Shown: one piece after another, positions 36,925 through 44,993 of the stretch
How the letters are laid out: each line of letters begins with the position of its first letter
Numbering within the stretch: position 1 is the first letter of the stretch
Source of the DNA: Pseudoduganella rivuli
Lineage (GTDB): Bacteria > Pseudomonadota > Gammaproteobacteria > Burkholderiales > Burkholderiaceae_D
Assembly (NCBI RefSeq): GCF_009674485.1
Contig: NZ_WKJJ01000003.1
Coordinates: 310,001-374,000 of the forward strand
Length of the DNA: 64,000 nt
Direction of reading: 5' to 3'
Notes under the pieces: generated by a model
Told to the model about the DNA's origin: nothing
The model's database searches: none
Seen by the model: only the letters and a program-made list of their open reading frames with translations
Translations under genes and position numbers: made by a program

Positions 36925-37814
36925 CACGCCGACTCCGCGCGGCGCGGCCAGCCGACATTCGGCTTGAAGCCCGTCACCAGCGCCGTGCCGGCAATCACGA
37001 TGGCCGAACCGCCCAGCGTATGCCAGCCCACCGTCTCCCCGAGGAACAGCACGCCCCAGAGGATGCCGAACAGCGGACTGAGGAAAGTCACCGTCAGGGC
37101 CGACGTGGCGCCCACGTCGCGGATCAGCTTGTAGTAGATCAGGTACGCGATGCCGCTGCACAGCACGCCGAGCGCAAACGCGGCCGCCATGATGCCGGGC
37201 GTCGGCGTGCCGGGCGCCGGCATCAGCGGGACCAGCGGCAATGTCAGCAGCGCCGCTGCCCACATGCTGCCGTGCGCATTGGCGAACGGTTCGACCGCCT
37301 GCGCGGTTTTCGCATAGGTGCTGGCGATGCCATAGTTGAACGACGCCAGCAGCGCGGCGGCGATCGCCAGGCCGGCGCCGGCGCGTGCGGTCGTGTGATC
37401 CAGTCCCACCAGCAGCGCCACGCCACACGTGCCCAGCACCAGTCCCGCCAGCACGCGGCCGGATACCATCTGGCGCTGCCACACGGCGCCGATCAGCGCG
37501 CCCCACATGGGCGCGGTGGCGTTCAGCACCGACAGCACGGACGCCGGCAGGGTGCGCGCCGCGTACGCGAACAGCACGAAGGGAATGGCGGAATTGAACA
37601 GGCCGAGGATGAAGTAATGCTGCCAGTGCGTGCGCCAGCCCAGCGGCTTTTTCATGGCGAAGCCGACCACGGCCAGGAAGCCGGCCGCAAACACCAGCCG
37701 GTATTCGATCAGCACGGCCGGCCCGAGCACGGGGGCGGCGATGCGCATGAACAGGAAAGAGCCGCCCCAGATCGAGGCCAGCAGGATAAGACGCAGCAGG
37801 TTAGCGGTGCTCAT
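36924..37814 (-). CDS. EamA/DMT-family transporter
   Basis: 296-aa inner-membrane exporter with ten hydrophobic helices in two EamA repeats (the second with VTFLSPLFGILWGVLFLGE, a common EamA pattern). The substrate is unknown. The ATG at 37814 is chosen over a TTG at 37835. Its stop and the glycosylase start overlap, so the two are translationally coupled without an obvious functional link. Confidence 0.85.
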   Translation of the reverse strand: MSTANLLRLILLASIWGGSFLFMRIAAPVLGPAVLIEYRLVFAAGFLAVVGFAMKKPLGWRTHWQHYFILGLFNSAIPFVLFAYAARTLPASVLSVLNATAPMWGALIGAVWQRQMVSGRVLAGLVLGTCGVALLVGLDHTTARAGAGLAIAAALLASFNYGIASTYAKTAQAVEPFANAHGSMWAAALLTLPLVPLMPAPGTPTPGIMAAAFALGVLCSGIAYLIYYKLIRDVGATSALTVTFLSPLFGILWGVLFLGETVGWHTLGGSAIVIAGTALVTGFKPNVGWPRRAESA

Positions 37815-37902
37815 GACGGGGTCCGGTATAGACAAGACCCCTATTGTGGCCGAGGCTGGAAATCTCTGCCAGCTCGCTTCTTGCTTTTAAACTTACGTGG
37901 CC

Positions 37903-38919
37903 TTAGCGCACCATGCACGTGCTGCCATTGTCGGACGGCGGCTGCGGGGCGGCGGCGTGGTTCACCTGCATGCTGGACGGGACGCCGTTTTTCACGGCCG
38001 TCATTTCCGCCAGGATGGAAATTGCGATTTCCGCCGGGGTCTTGCTGCCGATGTACAGGCCGATCGGACCGTGCAGGCGGTCCATCTGTTCCGGTGTGAC
38101 GTCGAATTGCAGCAGGCGTTCGCGGCGCTTGGTATTGTTCAGGCGCGAACCGATCGCGCCCACATAAAACGCGTCGGACTTCAGCGCTTCCATCAGCGCC
38201 AGGTCGTCCAGCTTGGGATCGTGCGTCAGCGCCACCACGGCGCTGCGGTGGTCCAGTTTCATTTCCAGCACCAGGTCGTCCGGCATCGCGTGCACCAGTT
38301 GCACATTGTCGACATGCCAACCTTGCCGGTATTCTTCGCGCGGGTCGCACACCGTCACGTGGTATTCCATGGCGGTGGCGATTTGCGCCAGGAAGCGCGA
38401 CAACTGCCCCGCGCCAATGATCAGCAGGCGCCAGCGCGGGCCATGCTGCGTCACCAGTTCATTGCCGACCCGCTCCAGGATATTGCCCGCCACGGCCGGC
38501 GCCAGCGTGACGGCGCCCGTGTCGAGATTCAAACGCCGCTCGACCAGGCGGCGCTGTTCCAGCATGTCCAGCAATTCCGCGATACGGCTGTGCGCGCCCA
38601 GCGGTTCCAGCGCCAGTTCGATGGTGCCGCCGCAGGGCAGGCCGAAGCGGTGCGCTTCGTCGGCCGTGATGCCATAGCTGACCACTTCCGGCTTGTCGCG
38701 CGTGATGCCATGGTCGCGTACGCGGGCAATCAAGTCGTCTTCGATGCAGCCGCCGGACACCGAACCCACCACCGTGCCATCGTCGCAAATGGCCAGGGTC
38801 GCACCGATCGGACGGGGGCTGGAGCCCCACGTTTTCATCACGGTGACGAGTTCGGCCTTGTGGCCGGCAGCGATCCAGGCGGCGCTGGTTTTCAGTACTT
38901 CGAGGTCTATGCTGTCCAT
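37903..38919 (-). CDS. XdhC/CoxI-family protein
   Basis: 338-aa protein of the XdhC family, which binds molybdenum cofactor, sulfurates it and inserts it into xanthine dehydrogenase-type enzymes. The N-terminal XdhC/CoxI domain has KTWGSSPRPIGATLAICDDG and VSGGCIEDDL. The C-terminal Rossmann domain starts at LLIIGAGQLSRFLAQIA. No xdhA/xdhB or other molybdo-hydroxylase genes adjoin it, so its client enzyme lies elsewhere. The start at 38919 (MDSIDLEVLK) is preferred to one five codons upstream. Confidence 0.87.
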   Translation of the reverse strand: MDSIDLEVLKTSAAWIAAGHKAELVTVMKTWGSSPRPIGATLAICDDGTVVGSVSGGCIEDDLIARVRDHGITRDKPEVVSYGITADEAHRFGLPCGGTIELALEPLGAHSRIAELLDMLEQRRLVERRLNLDTGAVTLAPAVAGNILERVGNELVTQHGPRWRLLIIGAGQLSRFLAQIATAMEYHVTVCDPREEYRQGWHVDNVQLVHAMPDDLVLEMKLDHRSAVVALTHDPKLDDLALMEALKSDAFYVGAIGSRLNNTKRRERLLQFDVTPEQMDRLHGPIGLYIGSKTPAEIAISILAEMTAVKNGVPSSMQVNHAAAPQPPSDNGSTCMVR

Positions 38920-38992
38920 CGCGAAACTATACACCGGCGCAGGAAGCCTTGCGCCGGTGCTTGCATATACCGGTCATCGGGCGGCCAACCCG

Positions 38993-40972
38993 TCACCACT
39001 GCGGCACCGAGGCCAGGTAGTCGAACGATGAACCGATGATGGTGGCGGCCAGCGTGTGGTGTTCCTCGCTGCCGGCCATCGATACCAGCAAGCCGGCGGC
39101 ATCGATGGCTTTGCTGTCCAGCAGGCCGCTCCAGTATTGCAGCCCGGCCGCATCCGGTTCACGGTGCAGCGCCGTGCGGTACAGCGACGTGACCAGCGCG
39201 GCGCTGCCGGGTTGCTGGCCATGCTGGTCCTGGAATTCGCGGGATGCGACGATGTTGTGCGCCAGTTGCAATAGCGGCACCCCGTGGTCCGCATCCTTCA
39301 GCATCAGGCCCAGGACTGCCCTGTCGATATCGGTGGCCGGCGCCGAGCCCACCGCGGCCAGATACAGGCGGAACACATCGCCGCCGGTGCCTTCGACATC
39401 GTAGGCGATCCCGGTGGCGTTGCGGTGGTCCTGGGTAAATACGATGCGTTCGACACCGTCCAGTTTGTCGAGGTCGGCAGGATTCCGGCGGTCCATGACA
39501 TAGAGGCTCCCGTCAACGCCGAACAGGACCGTATAGGGATTGTCATTGTCAAAGTCATAGCGGGCCGTGTCGGTGCCGGCGCCGCCATGCAGCGTGTCGG
39601 CGCCATAGCCGCCCTTGAATTCATCGTTGCCATCGCCACCGTACAGCACGTCGTTGCCGTTGAATCCTGCCATGTGGTCATGGTCCGAAGAGCCCCACAG
39701 GATGTCGTCAGCCAGTGTGCCGTCCAGGTGGCCCTCGCTGTTGTCGGTGATGCCTGCGCGGCCGCCGTCGGGCGACAGGTAGTTAAAGTTGGCGGCGGTC
39801 AACGCCGTGCGCTGCACCCCCTGCAGGATCATGACGTTATCGTAGCCGGCTGGGCCGGACGCGCCGTCCCGGTCGATTTGCAGCAGGGTATCCGCTCCCT
39901 GTTGTACCAGGCGCAATACGCCGTCCGCACCGAAGGGGTTACCTGCCGTGTAATCCGGCGGCATCATGCCACGTACGTCGATCGTATCGGCCGTGGCGCG
40001 GTCTGCGCCGGCAGTGAAGTCCGTAATGATCACTTGCGTCGGCAGGTATTCCGACTCAAAGAACAGCGGGGTGGCATAGGTGTCCCTGCCGGCGCCGCCC
40101 CGTACAGTCACGCCACCGGCGTCCGGGCGTCCCTGCACCTGGATGTAGTCATCTCCATCCCCGCCGTCGGCCAGCGCGGGGATGGACTCAGCCAGGGAGT
40201 GGCTGCCGAGGATGGTGATGAAATCGCTGCCGCTGCCGCCATACAATGTGCCGCCGCCGCCATACAGGTACAGATTGTCGTAGCCGTCATCGCCATGCAG
40301 GATGTCGTGTATCCCGCCGGCCGTTGTCAGCGTATCGTTGCCGTTGCCACCATGCAGTTCGTCATCCCCGGCATTGCCGTCGAGCGCGTCATTGCCGTCA
40401 CCGCCATCGAGATAATCGTCGCCATTGCCCCCATACAGGGTGTCGGCGCCATCCTGGCCGAACAGGGCATCATCGCCGTCCATGCCATACAGCGTGTCGC
40501 CACGCGGCCCGCTGGCGCCGCCCAGCAAGACATCGTTGCCGGCATGGCCGTACAGCGCATCGTCGCCATCGCCCCCTTGCAGTAAATCCACACCGGTGCT
40601 GCCATGGATCGTGTCCGGACCGGCCGCGCCCGTCCACTGGATCTGCGCAGGCGCAGGCCGTTCTTCGACTTCGAAGAACGAGACGTACCTGCCGCCAGCG
40701 GGCAGGCCGGTATCTTCCTTCACGACGTCGCGGTCCAGTACCAGGTCGAAACGCGCACCGTAGTCCAGTGTCGCCGGCAAAGTCAGCGACAGCGTGGTGT
40801 CGCCAAAGATCAGGCTGGCGCTGTTGAAGGCGTATAGCAGCGTATTGCCGGGAGCCTGGCTGTAGATTTTGACCAGGCCTGTCCCCGGCGTAATGTGCTG
40901 GCCAAAGTCAAAGGTGATCACGCTGCCGTGGGCAATACCGCCTGGTTGCGGCACGGAAAGGAAATTGGGCAT
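38993..40972 (-). CDS. RTX calcium-binding repeat protein with DUF4214
   Basis: 659-aa protein with no signal peptide, probably exported by a type I system. Domain order: an Ig-like N terminus (about 1-105, with FGDTTLSLTLPATLDYG), a dense run of RTX nonapeptides GGxGxDxLx at about 118-253, a spacer with further acidic loops to about 400, a second short RTX array at about 417-466, and a C-terminal DUF4214 segment (about 570-645, LYRTALHREPDAAGLQYW). The RTX repeats bind Ca2+ and fold outside the cell. No hlyB/hlyD/tolC-type genes are nearby. A role in adhesion or S-layer-like surfaces is plausible only. Confidence 0.87.
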   Translation of the reverse strand: MPNFLSVPQPGGIAHGSVITFDFGQHITPGTGLVKIYSQAPGNTLLYAFNSASLIFGDTTLSLTLPATLDYGARFDLVLDRDVVKEDTGLPAGGRYVSFFEVEERPAPAQIQWTGAAGPDTIHGSTGVDLLQGGDGDDALYGHAGNDVLLGGASGPRGDTLYGMDGDDALFGQDGADTLYGGNGDDYLDGGDGNDALDGNAGDDELHGGNGNDTLTTAGGIHDILHGDDGYDNLYLYGGGGTLYGGSGSDFITILGSHSLAESIPALADGGDGDDYIQVQGRPDAGGVTVRGGAGRDTYATPLFFESEYLPTQVIITDFTAGADRATADTIDVRGMMPPDYTAGNPFGADGVLRLVQQGADTLLQIDRDGASGPAGYDNVMILQGVQRTALTAANFNYLSPDGGRAGITDNSEGHLDGTLADDILWGSSDHDHMAGFNGNDVLYGGDGNDEFKGGYGADTLHGGAGTDTARYDFDNDNPYTVLFGVDGSLYVMDRRNPADLDKLDGVERIVFTQDHRNATGIAYDVEGTGGDVFRLYLAAVGSAPATDIDRAVLGLMLKDADHGVPLLQLAHNIVASREFQDQHGQQPGSAALVTSLYRTALHREPDAAGLQYWSGLLDSKAIDAAGLLVSMAGSEEHHTLAATIIGSSFDYLASVPQW

Positions 40973-41149
40973 TGCGGCTCCATGCGATGGATGAAGCGCA
41001 ATTATTGCTGATATTGCAATGCTGAGTTAGCGGCTGCGCCGGCCGTGGCAGCCGGCAAGGTGGCGATGCAATAATTTGAGGAAAAACAAGACGTTGTCAC
41101 CAGCCAGTGTGCCGTCCGCTGGCTGCCGGATCGCAAGGCAACCCTGGCG

Positions 41150-41575
41150 TCAGCGGCGCACTTTGCGCAACTTTTTGCGGCACACGCGCCTGGACACGCT
41201 GTCCATTGCGCTGCCGGCCGCGATTTTTTCCGCGTCATATTGCTCGTATTTGAAATTGCCGATGGCTTCACCCTTGCCCATGGCGTCCGGATAAAACGCC
41301 TGCGCCTGCAAAGTGGCCGTGTGGTCCTGGCATGCGTACAAGTGCTGCACGCGCATCGAGCGGTAGGGTTTGCCGTCCGGCGCCGTTTGCTCCTTGCGGA
41401 AATTGCGCATGACCCAGGCGCTGCGGCCATTGTTTTCTTCCTTGATGGAAGCCAGGTCGACATAGACTTCGGGATTGGCGCCGCGCCCCACGCGGGTCCA
41501 TTCCGCAGCGTGCGCGGCGGGCAGGGCGGTGGCGGACACCGCCAGCAGCAGCGCCGAAGACAGGGCGCGCATCAC
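41150..41575 (-). CDS. Small exported surface-adhesin-E-like protein
   Basis: 141-aa protein with a clear signal peptide (cleavage near AHAA-EW) and the pattern EWTRVGRG...VYVDLASIKEENNGRSAWVMRNF, seen in small periplasmic or surface proteins annotated as surface-adhesin protein E-like. Two cysteines (in YACQDH and RVCRKK) could form a disulfide. Its start overlaps the stop of the M48-like lipoprotein gene by four bases, so the two are made together. Confidence 0.72.
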   Translation of the reverse strand: MMRALSSALLLAVSATALPAAHAAEWTRVGRGANPEVYVDLASIKEENNGRSAWVMRNFRKEQTAPDGKPYRSMRVQHLYACQDHTATLQAQAFYPDAMGKGEAIGNFKYEQYDAEKIAAGSAMDSVSRRVCRKKLRKVRR

Positions 41576-42669
41576 GGCACCAGCGGTTTTTTTGCGGCCA
41601 GCTTGGCCTTGACGTCGGTGACGGCCCGGTCCAGCGCTGCCATGCGCACGGCAATGGCGGGATGGGCCGCCGTGTACCCATTCAGTACGGTGGCCGGATA
41701 CTGGCTCGACAGTTTTTGCCAGAACGGTTTGGCGCGGTCGATGTTATAGCCGGCCCGTTGCAGCATGTAGATGGCCAGCGTATCGGCCGCCGCATCCAGG
41801 TCTTGCGGCACCGGCTTGATGCCGCCTCCGCCAATCAGCAGCGACGTGTCCGGCTTGGCGCGCACCAGGTTGTCGATCATGCTGCCTTGCGTGCCGGTCT
41901 GGCGCATGGCGCCCGCGTGGCCAAGCACGTTGTGGGCGATATCGCGCGCCAGCACGTAGGCGATGGCTTCATCACTCTGCGCGAAGTTCATCATGCCGCG
42001 CGTGATGGCGACGCGCTGGCCATCCGCGTAGGAATTGATGTTGTCGGCGTTGCCCAGCTGGATGCGGATCGCGCAGGCCCGCGTGACGGGTACGTTCAGG
42101 GTTTGCGACAGGCCGCTGCGGCCGATGGTGAGGTTCAGCGCGGCGCGGTTGCCGACCAGCGGGCCCAGCACTTCGGCCGCCTGCGCTTCCGCATCGGGGC
42201 CGCCGTGCAGGGCCTTGTCTTCGACGGCGATCAGGCTGTCGCCCTTGCGCAAGCCGGCGCGGGCGGCGCCACTGCCGGCCAGTACGGAACTGATTTGCAG
42301 GCGGTCGCCATAACCGAGCACGGCGGCCGCCGCTTCACTGTATTCGCCCGGATAGGAATAACGGTTTTGCGCCGTGAAGCCGAGCAGGTTGCGCGCCTGG
42401 TTGCGGCACAGGTCGGCATTGTTGATTAACAGGGGAGCGGAAACCCGCGACAGGCGGTCTTGCAGCGCCACCATGTTCTTCAGGCTTTCCTGCGCCGCCA
42501 CGGCGCGCGCGGACAAGCCATGCTGCGCTTCCTGCGCCGGTGGCGTGTAGGGGGCGGGGCCGTCGGCCGGGGCCGGCTGCCCGGGCCAGAGGGTGGAACA
42601 GCCTGCCAGCAAGGTCGCGGCGCCTGCCGCTGTGAGATATACCGCTAAACGCTGAACCTTGCCTGCCAT
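41572..42669 (-). CDS. M48-like lipoprotein with PDZ domain and degenerate zinc site
   Basis: About 365 aa. A lipobox LLAGC near residue 24 predicts an outer- or inner-membrane lipoprotein. A PDZ-like segment follows (VLAGSGAARAGLRKGDSLIAVED), then a region laid out like M48 metallopeptidases. Where HExxH is expected the sequence is RDIAH (in LARDIAHNVLGH), and the downstream ExxAD equivalent is DAAADTLA. The first zinc His and the catalytic Glu are thus replaced, so it may be a non-catalytic relative. The GAGG site suits the ATG at 42669 better than the one at 42675. It is in the run below dut. Confidence 0.75.
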   Translation of the reverse strand: MAGKVQRLAVYLTAAGAATLLAGCSTLWPGQPAPADGPAPYTPPAQEAQHGLSARAVAAQESLKNMVALQDRLSRVSAPLLINNADLCRNQARNLLGFTAQNRYSYPGEYSEAAAAVLGYGDRLQISSVLAGSGAARAGLRKGDSLIAVEDKALHGGPDAEAQAAEVLGPLVGNRAALNLTIGRSGLSQTLNVPVTRACAIRIQLGNADNINSYADGQRVAITRGMMNFAQSDEAIAYVLARDIAHNVLGHAGAMRQTGTQGSMIDNLVRAKPDTSLLIGGGGIKPVPQDLDAAADTLAIYMLQRAGYNIDRAKPFWQKLSSQYPATVLNGYTAAHPAIAVRMAALDRAVTDVKAKLAAKKPLVP

Positions 42670-42684
42670 TGCCATGTCCTCTTC

Positions 42685-43134
42685 TTAATGTTTGCCGGTG
42701 CTCCCGAAACCGCCTTCGCCGCGTTCGGAATTGCCGAATTCTTCCACCACGTTGAAGCCCACTTGCAGCACCGGCACAATGATCAACTGCGCCAGCCGTT
42801 CCATCGGGTTCAGCGTAAACGTATTGTGTCCCCGGTTCCAGGTGGAAACCATTAGTTGTCCCTGGTAATCCGAGTCAATCAAGCCTACCAGATTACCCAG
42901 CACGATGCCGTTCTTGTGGCCCATGCCGCTGCGCGGCAGGATCATGGCGGCATAGCCCGGATCGGCGATGTGAATCGCCAGGCCGGTCGGCACCAGCACG
43001 GTCTGGCCGGGCTCGATCACCAGCGGCGCGTCGATACAGGCGCGCAGGTCCAGGCCGGCGCTGCCCGGGGTTGCATAGGCCGGCAGCTGTTCTTTCATGC
43101 GCGGGTCGAGGATTTTGACGTCTACGGTTTTCAT
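42685..43134 (-). CDS. dut: dUTP diphosphatase
   Basis: 149-aa trimeric dUTPase converting dUTP to dUMP, supplying dTMP synthesis and preventing uracil in DNA. All five motifs are visible: [40 protein letters not shown] and the C-terminal [10 protein letters not shown]. It lies 35 nt downstream of coaBC, the conserved coaBC-dut order. Confidence 0.97.
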   Translation of the reverse strand: MKTVDVKILDPRMKEQLPAYATPGSAGLDLRACIDAPLVIEPGQTVLVPTGLAIHIADPGYAAMILPRSGMGHKNGIVLGNLVGLIDSDYQGQLMVSTWNRGHNTFTLNPMERLAQLIIVPVLQVGFNVVEEFGNSERGEGGFGSTGKH

Positions 43135-43169
43135 GTGCTTACGACTTTTACGAAGGTGTTACGGGTTGA

Positions 43170-44399
43170 TTACGATTGCGGCGAGAACAGCGAGTGCTTG
43201 TCGATGCGCTTGGAAATTTCCGAGATCAGCGCGCGCGCCAGCGTCAGCTTGTCGGCGCGCGGCAGGATCGTGTGGCCGTTTTCATCGAACAGGATGATGG
43301 TGTTGTCGTCCTGGCCGAACGTGTGGTGGCCGATGTTACCGACCAGCAGCGGGATGCCTTTCTTTTCGCGCTTGGCGGCGCCGTATTCCAGCAGGTTTTC
43401 CGATTCCGCGGCAAAGCCCACGCAATACGGATAGCCGGCCAGGCTGGTGCGCTGGGCCACGGTGGCGAGGATGTCCGGATTCTGTTCGAACTTCAGGTCC
43501 GGCACGGTGCCGTCGCCGGTCTTTTTCATCTTTTGCGTGCTGGGGTTGGCCACGCGCCAGTCCGCCACGGCGGCGACGGAAACGAACACGTGCTGGCCGT
43601 GCACGGCGCGCATGACTTCGTCGTACATTTGCTGCGCGCTTTGCACGTTGATGCGCTGCACGCCGAACGGCGTCGGCAGCGCGGTGGGACCGGAAATCAG
43701 CACCACTTCGGCGCCTGCTTCACGGGCGGCGCGCGCCACCGCGTAGCCCATCTTGCCGGACGACAGGTTGGTAATGCCGCGCACCGGGTCGATGGCTTCA
43801 AAGGTCGGACCGGCCGTGACGAGGATGCGCTTGCCTGCCAGGACTTTCGGCTGGAAGGCCGCCACCAGTTCGGCCAGCAATTGTTCCGCTTCCAGCATGC
43901 GGCCCAGGCCCACTTCGCCGCATGCCTGTTCGCCGGCGGCCGGACCGAAGATGACGATGCCATCCTCTTTCAGTTGCTGCACGTTGCGCTGCGTGGCGGG
44001 GTTCTGCCACATTTCCACGTTCATCGCGGGCGCCACCAGCAGCGGCACATGGCGCGGACGGGCCACGCACATGGTCGACAGCAAATCGTCGCAGGCGCCG
44101 TGCGCCAGCTTGAACATGAAATCGGCCGAGCAGGGCGCCACCAGTATCGCGTCCGCATTGCGGGTCACGTCGATGTGTGCCATGTTGTTGGCCACGCGCG
44201 GGTCCCACTGGCTGCTGTAGACCTGCTTGCCGGACAGCGCCTGCATGGTCACGGGCGTAATGAAATGCTCGGCCGCGTCGGTCATCACCACTTGCACGGA
44301 CGCGCCTTCGCGCGTCAGCGCGCGGCACAGTTCCGCGGCCTTGTAGCAGGCGACGCCGCCCGACAGGCCCAGGACGATTTTTTTGCCCTCGAGTTCCAT
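43170..44399 (-). CDS. coaBC: Bifunctional phosphopantothenoylcysteine decarboxylase/phosphopantothenate--cysteine ligase
   Basis: 409-aa fused enzyme of coenzyme A synthesis. The N-terminal CoaC flavoprotein domain (about 1-185) has the catalytic H75 (HIDVTR), the PAMNVEMW motif at 124-131 and the active-site C160 (EQACGEVGLGRM). The C-terminal CoaB domain (about 190-400) begins with RILVTAGPTFEAIDPVR and contains NLSSGKMG. It is 10 nt downstream of lspA in the ribF-ileS-lspA-coaBC-dut run. Confidence 0.97.
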   Translation of the reverse strand: MELEGKKIVLGLSGGVACYKAAELCRALTREGASVQVVMTDAAEHFITPVTMQALSGKQVYSSQWDPRVANNMAHIDVTRNADAILVAPCSADFMFKLAHGACDDLLSTMCVARPRHVPLLVAPAMNVEMWQNPATQRNVQQLKEDGIVIFGPAAGEQACGEVGLGRMLEAEQLLAELVAAFQPKVLAGKRILVTAGPTFEAIDPVRGITNLSSGKMGYAVARAAREAGAEVVLISGPTALPTPFGVQRINVQSAQQMYDEVMRAVHGQHVFVSVAAVADWRVANPSTQKMKKTGDGTVPDLKFEQNPDILATVAQRTSLAGYPYCVGFAAESENLLEYGAAKREKKGIPLLVGNIGHHTFGQDDNTIILFDENGHTILPRADKLTLARALISEISKRIDKHSLFSPQS

Positions 44400-44409
44400 G
44401 ATGGTTCCT

Positions 44410-44925
44410 TTATTTGTTCACGCGGCGCAGTTCATCGAGGATGAACAAGCCCGCGCCGATGCAGATCGCCGTGTCCGCGATGTTAAACGCGGGGAAGTGG
44501 CCCAGCGATGGCCAGTGGAAGTCCAGGAAGTCCACCACGTGGCCATACAGCAGCCGGTCGATCACGTTGCCGATGGCGCCGCCCATGATGAGCGCCAGCG
44601 CCCAGCAAAACATGCGCTGTCCCGCGTGGCGTTTCAGCAGGTAGACGATGTACAGCGCGGCGGCAATGCCGATCCCCGTGAACAAATAGCGCTGCCAGCC
44701 GCCCGCGTTGCCGAGGAAGCTGAAGGCCGCGCCCTTGTTGTAGGCCAGCGTGAGGTTGAAGAACGACGTCACCAGCAAGTCTTCGCCATAGCGGAAGGTC
44801 TTGTTGATGGTGATCTTGGTGATCTGGTCCAGCAGGATGATGATGGCGGCAATGCCCAGCCAGGGCGCGAGTCCGCCGCCGCCGGAAGAGGATACTTTTA
44901 CTGCGATTGGTTTCGATTTAGCCAT
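44410..44925 (-). CDS. lspA: Lipoprotein signal peptidase
   Basis: 171-aa four-helix aspartyl peptidase removing signal peptides from prolipoproteins. The catalytic aspartates are D123 ([10 protein letters not shown]) and D151 (FNIADTAI). An extra Ser/Gly-rich N-terminal tail of about 15 residues precedes the first helix. The ATG at 44925 is chosen over a spurious extension to 45111 that overlaps ileS. It would process the M48-like lipoprotein encoded further along. Confidence 0.96.
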   Translation of the reverse strand: MAKSKPIAVKVSSSGGGGLAPWLGIAAIIILLDQITKITINKTFRYGEDLLVTSFFNLTLAYNKGAAFSFLGNAGGWQRYLFTGIGIAAALYIVYLLKRHAGQRMFCWALALIMGGAIGNVIDRLLYGHVVDFLDFHWPSLGHFPAFNIADTAICIGAGLFILDELRRVNK

Positions 44926-44993
44926 GAGCGCCAATAAGAGGGAATGCGGCGGGTTGGTAAAACCCGCCGTATGGTGTGACGACGCGTGATCGC

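Noticed and set aside
36925..37506. N-terminal extension of the DNA glycosylase
   Set aside because: It overlaps the EamA exporter in another frame; the ATG at 36924 gives the AlkA family length.
39590..40640. Apparent tandem DNA repeats like a CRISPR or satellite
   Set aside because: The periodicity comes from RTX nonapeptide codons in the surface protein; there are no unique spacers of constant length.
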